Shown: in pieces, positions 1 through 9,218 of the stretch
How positions within the stretch are numbered: position 1 is the stretch's first letter
Layout: every line of letters starts with the position of its first letter
Origin: Treponema brennaborense DSM 12168
GTDB lineage: Bacteria > Spirochaetota > Spirochaetia > Treponematales > Treponemataceae
Direction of reading: 5' to 3'
Assembly: GCF_000212415.1 (NCBI RefSeq)
Contig: NC_015500.1
Location: forward strand, 434,001-498,000
Length of the DNA: 64,000 nt
Notes under the pieces: generated by a model
The model's input: the letters and a program-made list of their open reading frames with translations, nothing else
Databases searched by the model: none
Told to the model about the DNA's origin: nothing
Made by a program: the position numbers and the translations under genes

Positions 1-803
1 ACGTATTCGCCCCATTCAATCTCCTGCCGCACGCCTTCTTTCAGCATTTCCGCGTACGAGGCGACTTTCTCTTCCGTGAACATATCCGGACGTTCCTTTT
101 TGAGTTCCAGAATGATATTTTTGAACAGCCACAAATGCGTGTTTTCATCGCGATTGATATAGCGGATTTCCTGTGCGGAGCCGGGCATTTTTCCGTTGCG
201 CGCCAGATTATAGAAGAACATGAAACCCGAATAAAAATAAATTCCTTCAAGGATATAGTTCGCGATAAGCACTTTCATGAAACGGAAAAAATCCTTGTGT
301 TCCTGAAAATCATTGTAGCAGCCGCCGATGAACGTATTGCGCTTGAGCAGCCGTTCGTCGGTTTTCCACTGATACAGAATCTCGTTGCGCTGTTCAGGTG
401 AGCAAATCGTGTCGAGCATGTACGAATAGCTTTGCGAATGCACGCATTCCTGAAAAGTCTGAATACTCAAGCACAGATTGACTTCGTTTGCGGTGATATA
501 TTCGCCGACGTTCGGCAGATTTGCCGTCTGGATTGAATCCAAAAATATCAGAAAAGACAGAATCTTATCGTACGCGGTGCGTTCAGCCTCGTCCAGATGG
601 GGATAATCTTTAGTATCTTGCGAAAGATTGATTTCTTCGGGTATCCAGAAATTGTTCATTGCCTGCCGATACCAATCGGAAACCCACTGGTATTTCATGT
701 TGTTAAAATCGTTCAGGTTCGTGGTGTTGCCGCCCACCATACTGCGCAGACGCACGTCGGCGTCTCCGTCGGGGTTGAAAAGCGGCCGTTTTATTAAATC
801 CAT
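1..803 (-). CDS. nrdB: Class Ia ribonucleoside-diphosphate reductase beta subunit, 3' part cut by window edge
   Basis: About 267 residues are visible; the C terminus lies outside the window. The protein supplies the diiron-tyrosyl radical that starts ribonucleotide reduction by NrdA. Translation shows the family signature QECVHSQSY, in which Glu119, His122 and the presumed radical Tyr126 match Glu115, His118 and Tyr122 of the E. coli enzyme, and an upstream metal-ligand Asp in LDSIQ (residue 89). The start is the ATG at 803, preceded by AGGAG five bases upstream. It follows nrdA on the same strand after a 141-base gap, so cotranscription is likely. The radical Tyr marks it as subclass Ia/b-like rather than the Tyr-less Ic type. 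Confident in family; nothing can be said about the missing end. Confidence 0.93.
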   Translation of the reverse strand, partial: MDLIKRPLFNPDGDADVRLRSMVGGNTTNLNDFNNMKYQWVSDWYRQAMNNFWIPEEINLSQDTKDYPHLDEAERTAYDKILSFLIFLDSIQTANLPNVGEYITANEVNLCLSIQTFQECVHSQSYSYMLDTICSPEQRNEILYQWKTDERLLKRNTFIGGCYNDFQEHKDFFRFMKVLIANYILEGIYFYSGFMFFYNLARNGKMPGSAQEIRYINRDENTHLWLFKNIILELKKERPDMFTEEKVASYAEMLKEGVRQEIEWGEY

Positions 804-944
804 ATATACTCCTGTTGAAACGTACTGATATATTCATACTCATGTGCGTTTCTGATGCAGCGTGTGTTCGCTCTCTCCGCGGTGCGATTGCTTCGGTTCC
901 GTTAGATATCAGCCGTTACCGCGCTCACCGTTAGCTTTTGCCCG

Positions 945-3479
945 TTACGACGCGCAGCTTTCACATTCTTCAACTTCAAGCGATTTGCTGCGCACGTAAT
1001 ATACCGATTTTACGCCGCATTCCCACGCGAGCAGGTACAAGTCGAGTACTTGTCTCATCGTATATTCGTTCGTAATGTACAAATTCATGCTTTGCGCTTG
1101 GTCGATGTGCCGCTGCCGGATACCGCACGAACGGATCGACCATTTCTGATCGATCTGATGGGCGTTTTTGTAATACCACCACGTTTCGGGACCCAATTCC
1201 GGAGCGGTGCGGGTAAGCATATAGCCTTTTTTCTCCTCGAGGAACCAGCGCTTCATGACCGGATCGATGCCGGGAGTCGTTCCCGCGATGATGCTGGTGG
1301 AACTGGTGGGCGCGACCGCCAGCAGATACGCGTTCCGCATTCCTTGTGCCCGTACTTTCTGTGCGAGCGCTCGCCATTCGGCGGAATCGTATCCGCGCTT
1401 TGCAAAGTACGCGCCGGTCTGCCAGTCCGAGCCGTCGAAACAGCTGTATGCGCCTTTTTCTGCGGCGTTGTCGGAACTCGCTTCAACGGCGGCGCGGTTT
1501 ATCGTTTCAAACACGCGATCGGCGAACGCCAGGTGTTCGTCGCTTTCCCATTTTATGGCACGTTTGGCGAGCGCGTGATGCCAGCCGCTCACACCGAGTC
1601 CGATCGGTCGGTACGCGCGGTTCGTGATTTCGGCGTACGGAACGGGATAAAAGTTCAGATCTATAACGTTGTCGAGCGCGCGTACCGCAGTGCGGACGAC
1701 GCTTTGAAGGTATGCCGTATCTTCAAGCGGAAGGTTTCCCAAGCTGAGCGACGCCAGATTGCACACGACGAAGCTGCCCGGTTTGGTCGTGTGCACGACG
1801 ACCGTTTCGCCGTTTTGCACCGTGATCTGCGTTGAAACCGATTCGATTCCGCTCATGTTTTGGGCGATTTCGGTACACAGATTGGAACAGTAAATCATCC
1901 CCCGATGTGCGTTCGGATTCGCTCGATTGACCGTGTCGCGATTGAACACGAACGGCGTTCCCGTTTCGACGGCGGATTTGAGCACCAGCCGCACGATGTC
2001 TTTAACGGAAACGGCGCGTTTCGCGATCCGGTTATCGTGAACGCAGTCGGCGTAGCGTTTTTCCCATTCTTCGCCCCAAAAATCTTCCAGATGATAGCCT
2101 TTTACGGTACATATTTCGTGCGGACACATCAGGTACCAATCCTGATCGAGATTTTCCTTCGCCATTTTCCAAAACAAATCGGGATAGCATACGCCGGGAA
2201 ACACGTCGTGCGCTTTCATCCGGTCGTCGCCGTTGTTCGTTCTGATATTCAAAAACTCGGGCAGATCCCGGTGCCACGCGTCGAGGTATACGGCGACCGC
2301 TCCGGCGCGCACGCCCAACTGGTCGACCGCCACCGCCGTGTCGTTTACCAGCCGTATCCAGCGGATAATGCCGCCGGCGGCTCCTTCAAAACCTCGGATA
2401 GCGGAACCGGCGGCGCGTACTTTGCCGAAATACATACCCATGCCGCCGCCGAATTTGGAAACTTTGGCAAAGTTGTCTATCGACCGGTAAATGCCGTTAA
2501 GACTGTCCGGCACCGTGTCCACGAAGCAGGACGAAAGCTGATGGTACGGTTTGCGCGCGTTTGCGAGCGTAGGCGTGGCCATCGTTACTTCCATGCGGGA
2601 AAGCATATCGTAAAAACGCCGAACCCAATTCATTCGCTCAGCCGGTTCGTTCATGGCGAGATGCAGCGCGATTCCCAAAAACATTTCCTGCGGCGTTTCA
2701 AGCGGAACGTGTTTTCCGGTGCGGATAACGTACCGTTTAAGCAGCAGATCAAGTCCCGAATAGGTGAACAGATCGTCGCGTTCGGGAACGATGAACGCTG
2801 CCGCTTCTTCTATTTCAGCCTTCGTATAAGATTTGAGAATGTACGAACCGTACATTCCCGCTTCGGTCAGATATTCGAGTTTATCGTAGAACGATTTCAG
2901 CCCGAGCCGTTCCGTATCGGCGCGCAGCCGGTGGCGGAACGAATAATTGAGCAATCTGCCCGCGATGAATTCCCATTTGGGAGCTTCGGGACTGACGAGC
3001 TCGGAAGCGGCGCGGATAAGCGCGGCGAGCCGTTCGCTTTCGTTCATGTTTTCTTTGGAAAACGAAACGTATTTCGCGCTCAGCGTTTTCAGCGAATAAC
3101 TTTCATCCTGATATGATTTTTGGATACCCGAAAATACTTTTTCCAGCGGTGTTTCACCTTCACCCGAATCGACTCGGATAAGGGCGCACAGTTCTTTTCG
3201 TGCGGCTCTGAATTCGGAGCGTTTTTGCCGGAACAGAATATAGCTTTTGGCCTCGGCAAAAAAAAGCGATTCCATAAGCGCCTGTTCGACCAGATCCTGT
3301 ATCTTTTCTACGGATTTTACCGTTTCCCTGTCGAGTTTTTCTTCTACTGACGTCAGCAGCGCACGCAGCGTGGTTTGCGGAACGTCTCGGCCGGTACTTT
3401 TGAACGCTTTGGTGATTGCGTTGATAATTTTTTGACCGTCGTACGTTTCCGTTTTTCCGGTTCGCTTGATTATCTCCAT
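945..3479 (-). CDS. nrdA: Class I ribonucleoside-diphosphate reductase alpha (catalytic) subunit
   Basis: The 844-residue protein reduces ribonucleoside diphosphates to deoxy forms together with NrdB. Residues 1-90 form an ATP-cone (it begins MEIIKRTGKTE), the allosteric activity site. Key cysteines are visible in family context: SSCFVDT in the first active-site strand, CSNLCTEI around the thiyl radical position, and FVVCNLASL for the partner redox Cys. The C terminus ends ECESCAS, the flexible CxxC tail that is re-reduced by thioredoxin or glutaredoxin. Length is normal for long NrdA with one ATP-cone. The ATG at 3479 has AAGGA upstream and a matching promoter. No NrdR box was recognised. 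Cytoplasmic, first gene of the nrdA-nrdB unit. Confidence 0.97.
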   Translation of the reverse strand: MEIIKRTGKTETYDGQKIINAITKAFKSTGRDVPQTTLRALLTSVEEKLDRETVKSVEKIQDLVEQALMESLFFAEAKSYILFRQKRSEFRAARKELCALIRVDSGEGETPLEKVFSGIQKSYQDESYSLKTLSAKYVSFSKENMNESERLAALIRAASELVSPEAPKWEFIAGRLLNYSFRHRLRADTERLGLKSFYDKLEYLTEAGMYGSYILKSYTKAEIEEAAAFIVPERDDLFTYSGLDLLLKRYVIRTGKHVPLETPQEMFLGIALHLAMNEPAERMNWVRRFYDMLSRMEVTMATPTLANARKPYHQLSSCFVDTVPDSLNGIYRSIDNFAKVSKFGGGMGMYFGKVRAAGSAIRGFEGAAGGIIRWIRLVNDTAVAVDQLGVRAGAVAVYLDAWHRDLPEFLNIRTNNGDDRMKAHDVFPGVCYPDLFWKMAKENLDQDWYLMCPHEICTVKGYHLEDFWGEEWEKRYADCVHDNRIAKRAVSVKDIVRLVLKSAVETGTPFVFNRDTVNRANPNAHRGMIYCSNLCTEIAQNMSGIESVSTQITVQNGETVVVHTTKPGSFVVCNLASLSLGNLPLEDTAYLQSVVRTAVRALDNVIDLNFYPVPYAEITNRAYRPIGLGVSGWHHALAKRAIKWESDEHLAFADRVFETINRAAVEASSDNAAEKGAYSCFDGSDWQTGAYFAKRGYDSAEWRALAQKVRAQGMRNAYLLAVAPTSSTSIIAGTTPGIDPVMKRWFLEEKKGYMLTRTAPELGPETWWYYKNAHQIDQKWSIRSCGIRQRHIDQAQSMNLYITNEYTMRQVLDLYLLAWECGVKSVYYVRSKSLEVEECESCAS

Positions 3480-3506
3480 ATACTTGTTTCCTTTCGTTCA
3501 GGTAGT

Positions 3507-3535
3507 ATTCTAGCTGAAAAGAAACGGCCTGTCCA
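3507..3535 (-). promoter_or_regulatory. Predicted sigma-70 promoter of nrdA
   Basis: On the minus strand TGGACA (3535-3530), a 17-base spacer and TAGAAT (3512-3507) precede nrdA. The predicted start near 3500 gives a 20-base leader containing AAGGA. Confidence 0.55.
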
Positions 3536-3605
3536 TACGTACGGGCGGTGAGGAAGTCTGCCTGATTTTGAGGATATCTGCTTGAAGGCGACTTACCGGC
3601 CGGAG

Positions 3606-4793
3606 CTATCTGGAACCGTAATTGCGTTCAATCCATTTCAGGTATTCGCCGCTCCTGATTCGGTCGATCCATTCGGGATGCCCCAGATACCAGCGGACGG
3701 TGGCCGTGAGCCCCTCTTCAAACGTCATTTTGCGCTGCCAGCCGAGTTCCGTTTTTATCTTGGTACAGTCGATGGCGTACCGGCGGTCGTGGCCGGGGCG
3801 GTCTTTGACGTACGTAACGGTTTCCCGTATACCGGCGGCCGTTTTGCCGCTTTCCGGACCGAGTTCCTGCGCCGTCAAATCGATCAGTTTATCGAGCAGC
3901 CGGATGTTTTCCCATTCGTTTTCTCCGCCGATATTGTATTTTTCACCGATTCTGCCGTCTTTCATGATACTGAAAACGGCCCGGTTGTGATCTTCAACGT
4001 AGATCCAATCGCGGATATTTTTGCCGTCGCCGTATACCGGCAGCGCCTTGCCTTCGGTCATGTTCAAAATCATGAGCGGAAGCAATTTTTCGGGAAACTG
4101 ATACGGGCCGTAATTGTTCGTGCAGTTTGAAAGCGTAACGGGCAGTCCGTACGTGTGAAAATACGCCATCACCAAGTGGTCGCTGGACGCTTTGCTTGCC
4201 GAATACGGGCTGCGCGGATCGTAGGGCGTCGTTTCGGTAAAATAACCGGTTTCGCCGAGCGAACCGTATACTTCGTCGGTACTGATGTGATGAAAAAGCA
4301 CTCCGTCGCGGAACGGACCGGACGAAATTTTATCACCGGCTGCGGTTTGCGCGCCGTCTTTTTTCCAAAAGTTGCGCGCCGCGTCGAGGAGGGTAAACGT
4401 TCCCGTTACGTTGGTGCGAATGAACGCTTCGGGACCGGAAATGGATCGGTCTACGTGACTTTCCGCCGCAAAATGGACGATCGTATCCACGTCGTATTTT
4501 TTGAGAATCTCCTCGACTGCGGCGCGGTCGCAGATATCAGCCTTTTCAAAAAAATACCGGCGGCGCGACGCGTCGGTGCAGCCGGAACCGAACGCCGCGT
4601 CGACGTCGGCAAGACTTTCGGGATTTCCCGCGTACGTCAGACTGTCCAAGTTGACGACGATGCCGTCGAACCCCGCGTCTGAAAACGCGCTGCCGCCCGA
4701 CGCGGACAGTCCGAACAAATAATGGATAAAATTGCAGCCGATAAAACCCGCGCCGCCGGTTACCAGAATCCGTGAAAGTGACCGTTTTGCCAT
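3606..4793 (-). CDS. rfbB: dTDP-glucose 4,6-dehydratase
   Basis: This 395-residue extended short-chain dehydrogenase converts dTDP-glucose to dTDP-4-keto-6-deoxyglucose, step two of dTDP-L-rhamnose synthesis. The N terminus carries the NAD-binding motif TGGAGFIGCNF (residues 12-22), followed by HFAAESHVDRS, STDEVYG and the catalytic pair YSASKASSDH, all typical of RmlB. It is somewhat longer than usual because of inserted residues around 38-85 and 150-165. It is the last gene of the rfbA-rfbC-rfbD-rfbB run on the minus strand, starting 12 bases after rfbD ends. Rhamnose would feed a surface glycan; no glycosyltransferase is in the neighbourhood. Confidence 0.96.
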   Translation of the reverse strand: MAKRSLSRILVTGGAGFIGCNFIHYLFGLSASGGSAFSDAGFDGIVVNLDSLTYAGNPESLADVDAAFGSGCTDASRRRYFFEKADICDRAAVEEILKKYDVDTIVHFAAESHVDRSISGPEAFIRTNVTGTFTLLDAARNFWKKDGAQTAAGDKISSGPFRDGVLFHHISTDEVYGSLGETGYFTETTPYDPRSPYSASKASSDHLVMAYFHTYGLPVTLSNCTNNYGPYQFPEKLLPLMILNMTEGKALPVYGDGKNIRDWIYVEDHNRAVFSIMKDGRIGEKYNIGGENEWENIRLLDKLIDLTAQELGPESGKTAAGIRETVTYVKDRPGHDRRYAIDCTKIKTELGWQRKMTFEEGLTATVRWYLGHPEWIDRIRSGEYLKWIERNYGSR

Positions 4794-4805
4794 GACATGT
4801 TCCTC

Positions 4806-5738
4806 TTATTTCGTTGTGGGACGTTCTTTGAACATCGGACTGCTCATAAACGCAAGCAGACTTTCCTGCCACGAAGGCAGTTTTATGCCGAGTGCTTTTT
4901 TCAATTTCGATTTGGAAAGTACCGAATACGCCGGGCGGGCGACTTTTGCGCCGTATTCCGCCGTAGTACACGGTTTTACCGTACAGTTTCGCGTTACGAT
5001 ACCTTTCAGTTTGCCGATACGGTATATTTCACACGCAAAATCGTACCAGGTCGTTTCTCCTTCTCCCGTGCAGTGATAAATTCCGGGAGGAACGGCCGAT
5101 ATCGTCTGCCGGCCGGCCGCTGCGGAAACCCCGCTTTGCCGGTCGCGCAGTATGACGGTAATGATGCAGCGCGCAAGGTCCATCGTGCACGTGGGACTGC
5201 CGAACTGGTCTGCTACGACCGTGATCGAATCCCTGCCGTTCATGAGGTCTACCATCGTATAGACGAAATTTTTACCCCGCGGACCGTACAGCCACGCGGT
5301 GCGGAAAACGTACGCGTCGTCCAGCGTTTCTGTAACGAGTTTCTCTCCGTCCGCTTTCGTTTTGCCGTATACGCCGAGCGGCGAAATCGGCATGATTTCC
5401 GTGTACGGTGTTTTTCCCGCGCCGTCGAAAACGTAATCGGTTGAAATATGGATCATCCGTGCGCCGGCCTTTTTCGCCGTGCGCGCGATGTTTCCGGCTC
5501 CCTCCGCGTTCAGCCGTGCGGCGAGTTCAGGTTCTTCTTCCGCTTTTTCGACCGCCGTGTACGCGGCGCAGTTGATAATCCAGTCGATACCGTGATTGCC
5601 GTTCGCAAACGAATCGAGCGCCGCTTGATCCGTAATGTCTATTTCACGATCCGTACCGACGTATTCCAAATCAGCGCGTTCAAGCTGGCGTGCGATTTCG
5701 CTGCCGAGCATTCCGTTTTTTCCGATAAGCCAAATCAT
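4806..5738 (-). CDS. rfbD: dTDP-4-dehydrorhamnose reductase
   Basis: Last step of dTDP-L-rhamnose synthesis: NAD(P)H reduction of dTDP-4-keto-L-rhamnose. The start is placed at 5738, because MIWLIGKNGMLGSE is the canonical RmlD beginning; an in-frame start ten codons further upstream would only add a charged tail. Visible motifs are the glycine-rich GKNGMLG, INCAAYTAV, STDYVFDG and VYGKTKADGE (the YxxxK catalytic pair). At 310 residues it is normal length. A run at about residues 205-220 (SGVSAAAGRQ) looks like a small lineage-specific insertion. It lies between rfbC (102 bases upstream) and rfbB, so it should be cotranscribed. Confidence 0.95.
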   Translation of the reverse strand: MIWLIGKNGMLGSEIARQLERADLEYVGTDREIDITDQAALDSFANGNHGIDWIINCAAYTAVEKAEEEPELAARLNAEGAGNIARTAKKAGARMIHISTDYVFDGAGKTPYTEIMPISPLGVYGKTKADGEKLVTETLDDAYVFRTAWLYGPRGKNFVYTMVDLMNGRDSITVVADQFGSPTCTMDLARCIITVILRDRQSGVSAAAGRQTISAVPPGIYHCTGEGETTWYDFACEIYRIGKLKGIVTRNCTVKPCTTAEYGAKVARPAYSVLSKSKLKKALGIKLPSWQESLLAFMSSPMFKERPTTK

Positions 5739-5840
5739 ACTCCGAACATCCTCTCTTTTTATGATCAACTGCGGCGTACGGCTGTTTGCGTCGAGGCGTG
5801 CAGCCGTCGCTCAGCCGCGACGCGTTACGATTCCGGCGTG

Positions 5841-6422
5841 TTACGATATCCAGACGCCGTTTTCGTCAAAATACGCCGCGGCCGGATCGAACGCCGGATG
5901 CGCCGTGTCTTTTGCCGACAAAATCGGTTCCGTTCCGGGAGCGAGCGCTCTCCAATCGATGCCGAACGCCGGATCGTTCCACGGAATCCCGCCCTCATCC
6001 TCTGGATGATAAAAATCGGTACATTTATACGCGAACACCGCCGTATCGCTGAGTACGAAAAAACCGTGAGCAAAACCCGCCGGTATGTAAAACTGATTCT
6101 GTTTTTCCGCCGAAAGAACTACGCCGTGATACTGTCCGAACGTGGGCGAACCGACGCGCAGGTCGACGGCTACGTCGTATACTTCACCCGAAAGCGCGCG
6201 CACCAATTTGCCTTGCGGAAACCGTTTCTGAAAATGAAGCCCGCGGAGCACGCCTTTTGAGGACGACGACTGGTTGTCCTGCACGAACCGCATCGTGAGT
6301 CCCGCGGCAAAAAAATCCTTTTCACTGTACGTTTCAAGAAAGTACCCGCGGCTGTCGCCGAATAATTTCGGCTGTATTTCGTACAGTCCGCTGATGGAGC
6401 ATGGAGTAAACGTAAATGCCAT
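5841..6422 (-). CDS. rfbC: dTDP-4-dehydrorhamnose 3,5-epimerase
   Basis: This cupin epimerase inverts C3 and C5 of dTDP-4-keto-6-deoxyglucose to give dTDP-4-keto-L-rhamnose. The 193-residue protein starts at the ATG at 6422 (MAFTFTPCSISGLYEIQP); a longer in-frame reading from 6497 lies inside rfbA and has no RmlC homology by eye. Family motifs seen: DSRGYFLETYSE, FVQDNQSSSSKGVLRGLHFQ with the catalytic His, VAVDLRVGSPTFG, and IPAGFAHGFFVLSD. It begins eight bases after rfbA ends, so the two are tightly coupled. Confidence 0.96.
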   Translation of the reverse strand: MAFTFTPCSISGLYEIQPKLFGDSRGYFLETYSEKDFFAAGLTMRFVQDNQSSSSKGVLRGLHFQKRFPQGKLVRALSGEVYDVAVDLRVGSPTFGQYHGVVLSAEKQNQFYIPAGFAHGFFVLSDTAVFAYKCTDFYHPEDEGGIPWNDPAFGIDWRALAPGTEPILSAKDTAHPAFDPAAAYFDENGVWIS

Positions 6423-6430
6423 ATTCGTCC

Positions 6431-7306
6431 CTAGTGCATACGGGCGACGTATTCGAGGTACGTCCCGTATTCCGTTTTGTATTCTTTTGCCGAGCACAGC
6501 AGCCGTTCCTGCGTGATCCAGCCGTTGCGGTACGCGATTTCTTCTATGCAGGATACGTACAATCCCTGCCGTTTCTGAATCGTCGCGATAAAATTGGAAG
6601 CTTCCAGCAGTCCGTCGTACGTTCCCGTGTCGAGCCAGGCCATACCGCGGCCGAGCAGTTCTACGGAAAGTTTTCCCTGTGCTAAATACGCTTCGTTTAC
6701 GGACGTTATTTCGATTTCTCCGCGAGCCGAAGGCTTTACTGAAGAAGCGATATCGACGACGGTGTTGTCGTAAAAATACAGGCCGGGAACCGCGTAATTC
6801 GATTTCGGCCGGGAAGGTTTTTCTTCTATGCCGAGTACCGCGCCCGACGCATCGAATTCGACGACGCCGTACGAAGTCGGATCTTTGACGTAATACCCGA
6901 AAATAACCGAACCGCCGGTACTGCCGATTTTATCCGCGGCGTTTTTGAGCGTTCGGGTAAAAGTCTGTCCGTAAAATATATTGTCTCCGAGTACGAGCGC
7001 GACCGAATCGTTCCCGATAAAGTCTTTTCCGATGATAAATGCGTCGGCCAGTCCCCGCGGCGACTCCTGCACTGCGTATGAAAACTGCATTCCGAGCTGT
7101 TCTCCGGATCCGAAGAGTTCCCTGAAAACGGGAATATCGCGCGGCGTGGAAATGATGAGCACTTCCCTGATTCCGGCAAGCATCAGAACCGACAGCGGAT
7201 AGTAAATCATCGGCTTGTCGTACAGCGGTAATATCTGCTTTGAAACGGCTTTCGTAATCGGATACAGGCGCGTCCCCGACCCGCCTGCTAAAATGATTCC
7301 TTTCAT
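6431..7306 (-). CDS. rfbA: Glucose-1-phosphate thymidylyltransferase
   Basis: First enzyme of the rhamnose pathway: dTTP plus glucose-1-phosphate gives dTDP-glucose. The 291-residue protein starts [18 protein letters not shown], the nucleotidyltransferase signature, and continues with [29 protein letters not shown] and [20 protein letters not shown], all standard RmlA. It is the promoter-proximal gene of rfbACDB. No Shine-Dalgarno sequence precedes the ATG, and the upstream -10 box is spaced to start transcription on the A of this ATG, so the operon mRNA may be leaderless. Length and motifs are normal. Confidence 0.97.
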   Translation of the reverse strand: MKGIILAGGSGTRLYPITKAVSKQILPLYDKPMIYYPLSVLMLAGIREVLIISTPRDIPVFRELFGSGEQLGMQFSYAVQESPRGLADAFIIGKDFIGNDSVALVLGDNIFYGQTFTRTLKNAADKIGSTGGSVIFGYYVKDPTSYGVVEFDASGAVLGIEEKPSRPKSNYAVPGLYFYDNTVVDIASSVKPSARGEIEITSVNEAYLAQGKLSVELLGRGMAWLDTGTYDGLLEASNFIATIQKRQGLYVSCIEEIAYRNGWITQERLLCSAKEYKTEYGTYLEYVARMH

Positions 7307-7312
7307 ATGAAA

Positions 7313-7341
7313 AGGATACCATATTCCGAAGCGATTGTAAA
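7313..7341 (-). promoter_or_regulatory. Predicted promoter of the rfbACDB operon
   Basis: Minus-strand TTTACA (7341-7336), 17-base spacer, TATCCT (7318-7313). If the last base of the -10 box is at -7, +1 falls on 7306, the A of the rfbA start codon. Confidence 0.5.
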
Positions 7342-7451
7342 CAATTAATACTGAAGGCGGGCGGATGCGTCCCGAGGTCTCGTATCGATGCGATCGGGGT
7401 ATACCGGCGCACTCGGATATATCGGCGCGGAATGCACCGAACCGGCCGCCG

Positions 7452-8384
7452 TTACCGGGCGGCGATGAGGGAATAGAGCCGATCCAAGTCGTCCCGTGAA
7501 AAGTATTCGATGGAAATGCAGCCGCGCTCGAACGAACCTTTAATGGCGACTTTCGTACCGAGCGCGTCTATGAACTGCTGTTCTATGGATACCATTTCGG
7601 GTGAAATGTCCTGCGTTTTATCTTTGACTTTTTTTGCCGCACCGGCGGCGCGGCTGCCGTTGTTCAGATCCGAAGCGTATTGTTCCGCTTCCCGGACGGA
7701 CATGCCGCTGCCGGTTATGCGGCCGAACAGAACGCGCTGATCGGAAGGATTGAGCACCGAAAGGATAGCCCGCGCATGGCCTGCGGAAATCAAACCGGAC
7801 GCGAGCGCATGCTGCATGTCTTCCGGTAATTTGAGCAGCCGCAGCGCGTTCGCAACGGTGGAGCGGTTTTTGCCGACGCGCCGCGCGAGTTCGTCTTGGC
7901 TGAGGTTTCCCAGCTGCATCAGCTTGTAATAAGCAGACGCCTCTTCAATAGGATTCAGGTCTTCACGCTGGATATTTTCTATGAGTGCGATTTCCAGCTT
8001 GCGTTCTTCCGAATATTTTTTGAGCTGCACCGGTATGCGGGTAAGTCCGGCAAGGCGCGCGGCGCGGGTTCTCCGTTCACCCGCTATTATATAGAAAGAA
8101 CCGTTGCCCGCGTCTTCTACGGTAACCGGCTGAATAATGCCGTGCTCGCGGATGGAATCCGCCAGTTCCTGCAGCGCATCCGCTTCAAATTCAGCGCGCG
8201 GCTGGTGCGGATTGGGAACCAATTTTGAAACGTCGGCGAACAATATTCCGTCGCTTTCCATAACGAGCCCTTCGGGTAATTGCACCGCCGGAGCTGCAGC
8301 CGCCGCTGCCGCGGAAAAACGGTTTTCTTCCTCCGACTCCTGAATCAGCGCTCCCAATCCTTTGCCTAATGCAGATTTAGCCAC
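7452..8384 (-). CDS. parB: Chromosome-partitioning protein ParB
   Basis: A 310-residue ParB/Spo0J that would bind parS, spread on DNA as a CTP-dependent clamp and act with ParA in origin segregation. Residues 60-150 contain the ParB N-terminal nuclease-like fold with [13 protein letters not shown] (the GERRxRA CTP-binding box) and [15 protein letters not shown]. The helix-turn-helix follows at about residues 160-215 ([19 protein letters not shown]), then a C-terminal dimerisation segment. An Ala-rich linker lies at residues 25-35. The gene overlaps the end of parA by eight bases, so translation is coupled. No canonical 16-bp parS palindrome was seen in the window. Confidence 0.95.
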   Translation of the reverse strand: MAKSALGKGLGALIQESEEENRFSAAAAAAAPAVQLPEGLVMESDGILFADVSKLVPNPHQPRAEFEADALQELADSIREHGIIQPVTVEDAGNGSFYIIAGERRTRAARLAGLTRIPVQLKKYSEERKLEIALIENIQREDLNPIEEASAYYKLMQLGNLSQDELARRVGKNRSTVANALRLLKLPEDMQHALASGLISAGHARAILSVLNPSDQRVLFGRITGSGMSVREAEQYASDLNNGSRAAGAAKKVKDKTQDISPEMVSIEQQFIDALGTKVAIKGSFERGCISIEYFSRDDLDRLYSLIAAR

Positions 8385-9132
8385 GTTTGATTACCTCTTC
8401 TGCAAGATTTTTATAACTGCGCGCGCCGGTGCATGACGGATCGTATTTACAGATAGGCAATCCGTGGGAAGGTGCTTCCGAAAGGCGTACGTTGCGCGGA
8501 ATGATCGTGCTGAACACGGCGTCTCCGAAATACGATTTGACTTGCGTAACGACGTCCTGCGCAAGCCGGGTTCGGGAGTCGTACATGGTAAAGAAAATGC
8601 CGCCGATACCCAAAGCGGGGTTGATGCTTTTCTGCACTTTTTTCACGGTCTGAAGCAGCAGTGTAATTCCTTCCAATGCAAAATATTCGCACTGCATGGG
8701 AATGAGCACCGCGTCGGCCGCGGCGAGTCCGTTCAGCGTCAATATACCCAGCGACGGCGGACAGTCGATCAGTATGTAGTCGTATTGGGAAACAAGCGGT
8801 TTTAATGCGTTTTTAAGGTAGAATTCCCGATCAGCCTGCCCGACGAGCTCTATTGAAGCTCCCGACAAGTCGATTGAAGCGGGAATTACGTCCATTCCCT
8901 CAACGTCGGAACGTTTTATGACTTGCTGGGGAGTCGCCAGTTCGGCCATCAGTTCGTAAATAGTCGGCTTCTCTTTTGATATGCCGACTCCGGACGTCAT
9001 GTTCCCCTGAGAATCGAAATCAACCAGCAGCACTTTTTTACCTGCTTCGGCCAGGTACGCGCCTAAATTAATGACGGAGGTCGTTTTGCCGACTCCGCCT
9101 TTCTGGTTTACAAAAACAAAAACCTTTCCCAT
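8377..9132 (-). CDS. parA: Chromosome-partitioning ATPase ParA (Soj)
   Basis: A 251-residue deviant Walker ATPase that dimerises on nucleoid DNA and is stimulated by ParB. Visible motifs are KGGVGKTTSVINLGAYL (deviant Walker A, residues 10-26), VLLVDFDSQGN (Walker A') and ILIDCPPSLG (Walker B). No plasmid-type N-terminal DNA-binding extension is present, so it is a chromosomal Soj type. There is no Shine-Dalgarno before ATG 9132, and a TATACT box sits so that +1 would be the A of that ATG. The promoter overlaps one of two 12-bp direct repeats, which could be an autoregulatory site. Confidence 0.95.
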   Translation of the reverse strand: MGKVFVFVNQKGGVGKTTSVINLGAYLAEAGKKVLLVDFDSQGNMTSGVGISKEKPTIYELMAELATPQQVIKRSDVEGMDVIPASIDLSGASIELVGQADREFYLKNALKPLVSQYDYILIDCPPSLGILTLNGLAAADAVLIPMQCEYFALEGITLLLQTVKKVQKSINPALGIGGIFFTMYDSRTRLAQDVVTQVKSYFGDAVFSTIIPRNVRLSEAPSHGLPICKYDPSCTGARSYKNLAEEVIKRG

Positions 9133-9133
9133 A

Positions 9134-9168
9134 AAATGAGTATATCATTTTTTTTTAAATGAGTATAT
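9134..9168. promoter_or_regulatory. Paired 12-bp direct repeats in the parA / DRTGG intergenic region
   Basis: AAATGAGTATAT occurs at 9134-9145 and again at 9157-9168, 23 bases apart start to start, about two helical turns. The proximal copy contains the parA -10 box (TATACT on the minus strand). The geometry suggests an operator bound on one DNA face, possibly by ParA or ParB. This is inference from spacing alone. Confidence 0.4.
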
Positions 9169-9218
9169 ATTGAAATTCAGATGTACTGACGTAATTCCCT
9201 TTTTTGAAGGAAGGAGCG

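Noticed and set aside
1050-3116. Long plus-strand ORFs of 261 and 418 codons opposite nrdA
   Set aside because: They mirror nrdA codon structure, have compositionally odd Arg/His-rich products and no ribosome-binding site; nrdA is unmistakable.
7452-9132. parS site near parAB
   Set aside because: I found no TGTTTCACGTGAAACA-like palindrome here or elsewhere in the window.
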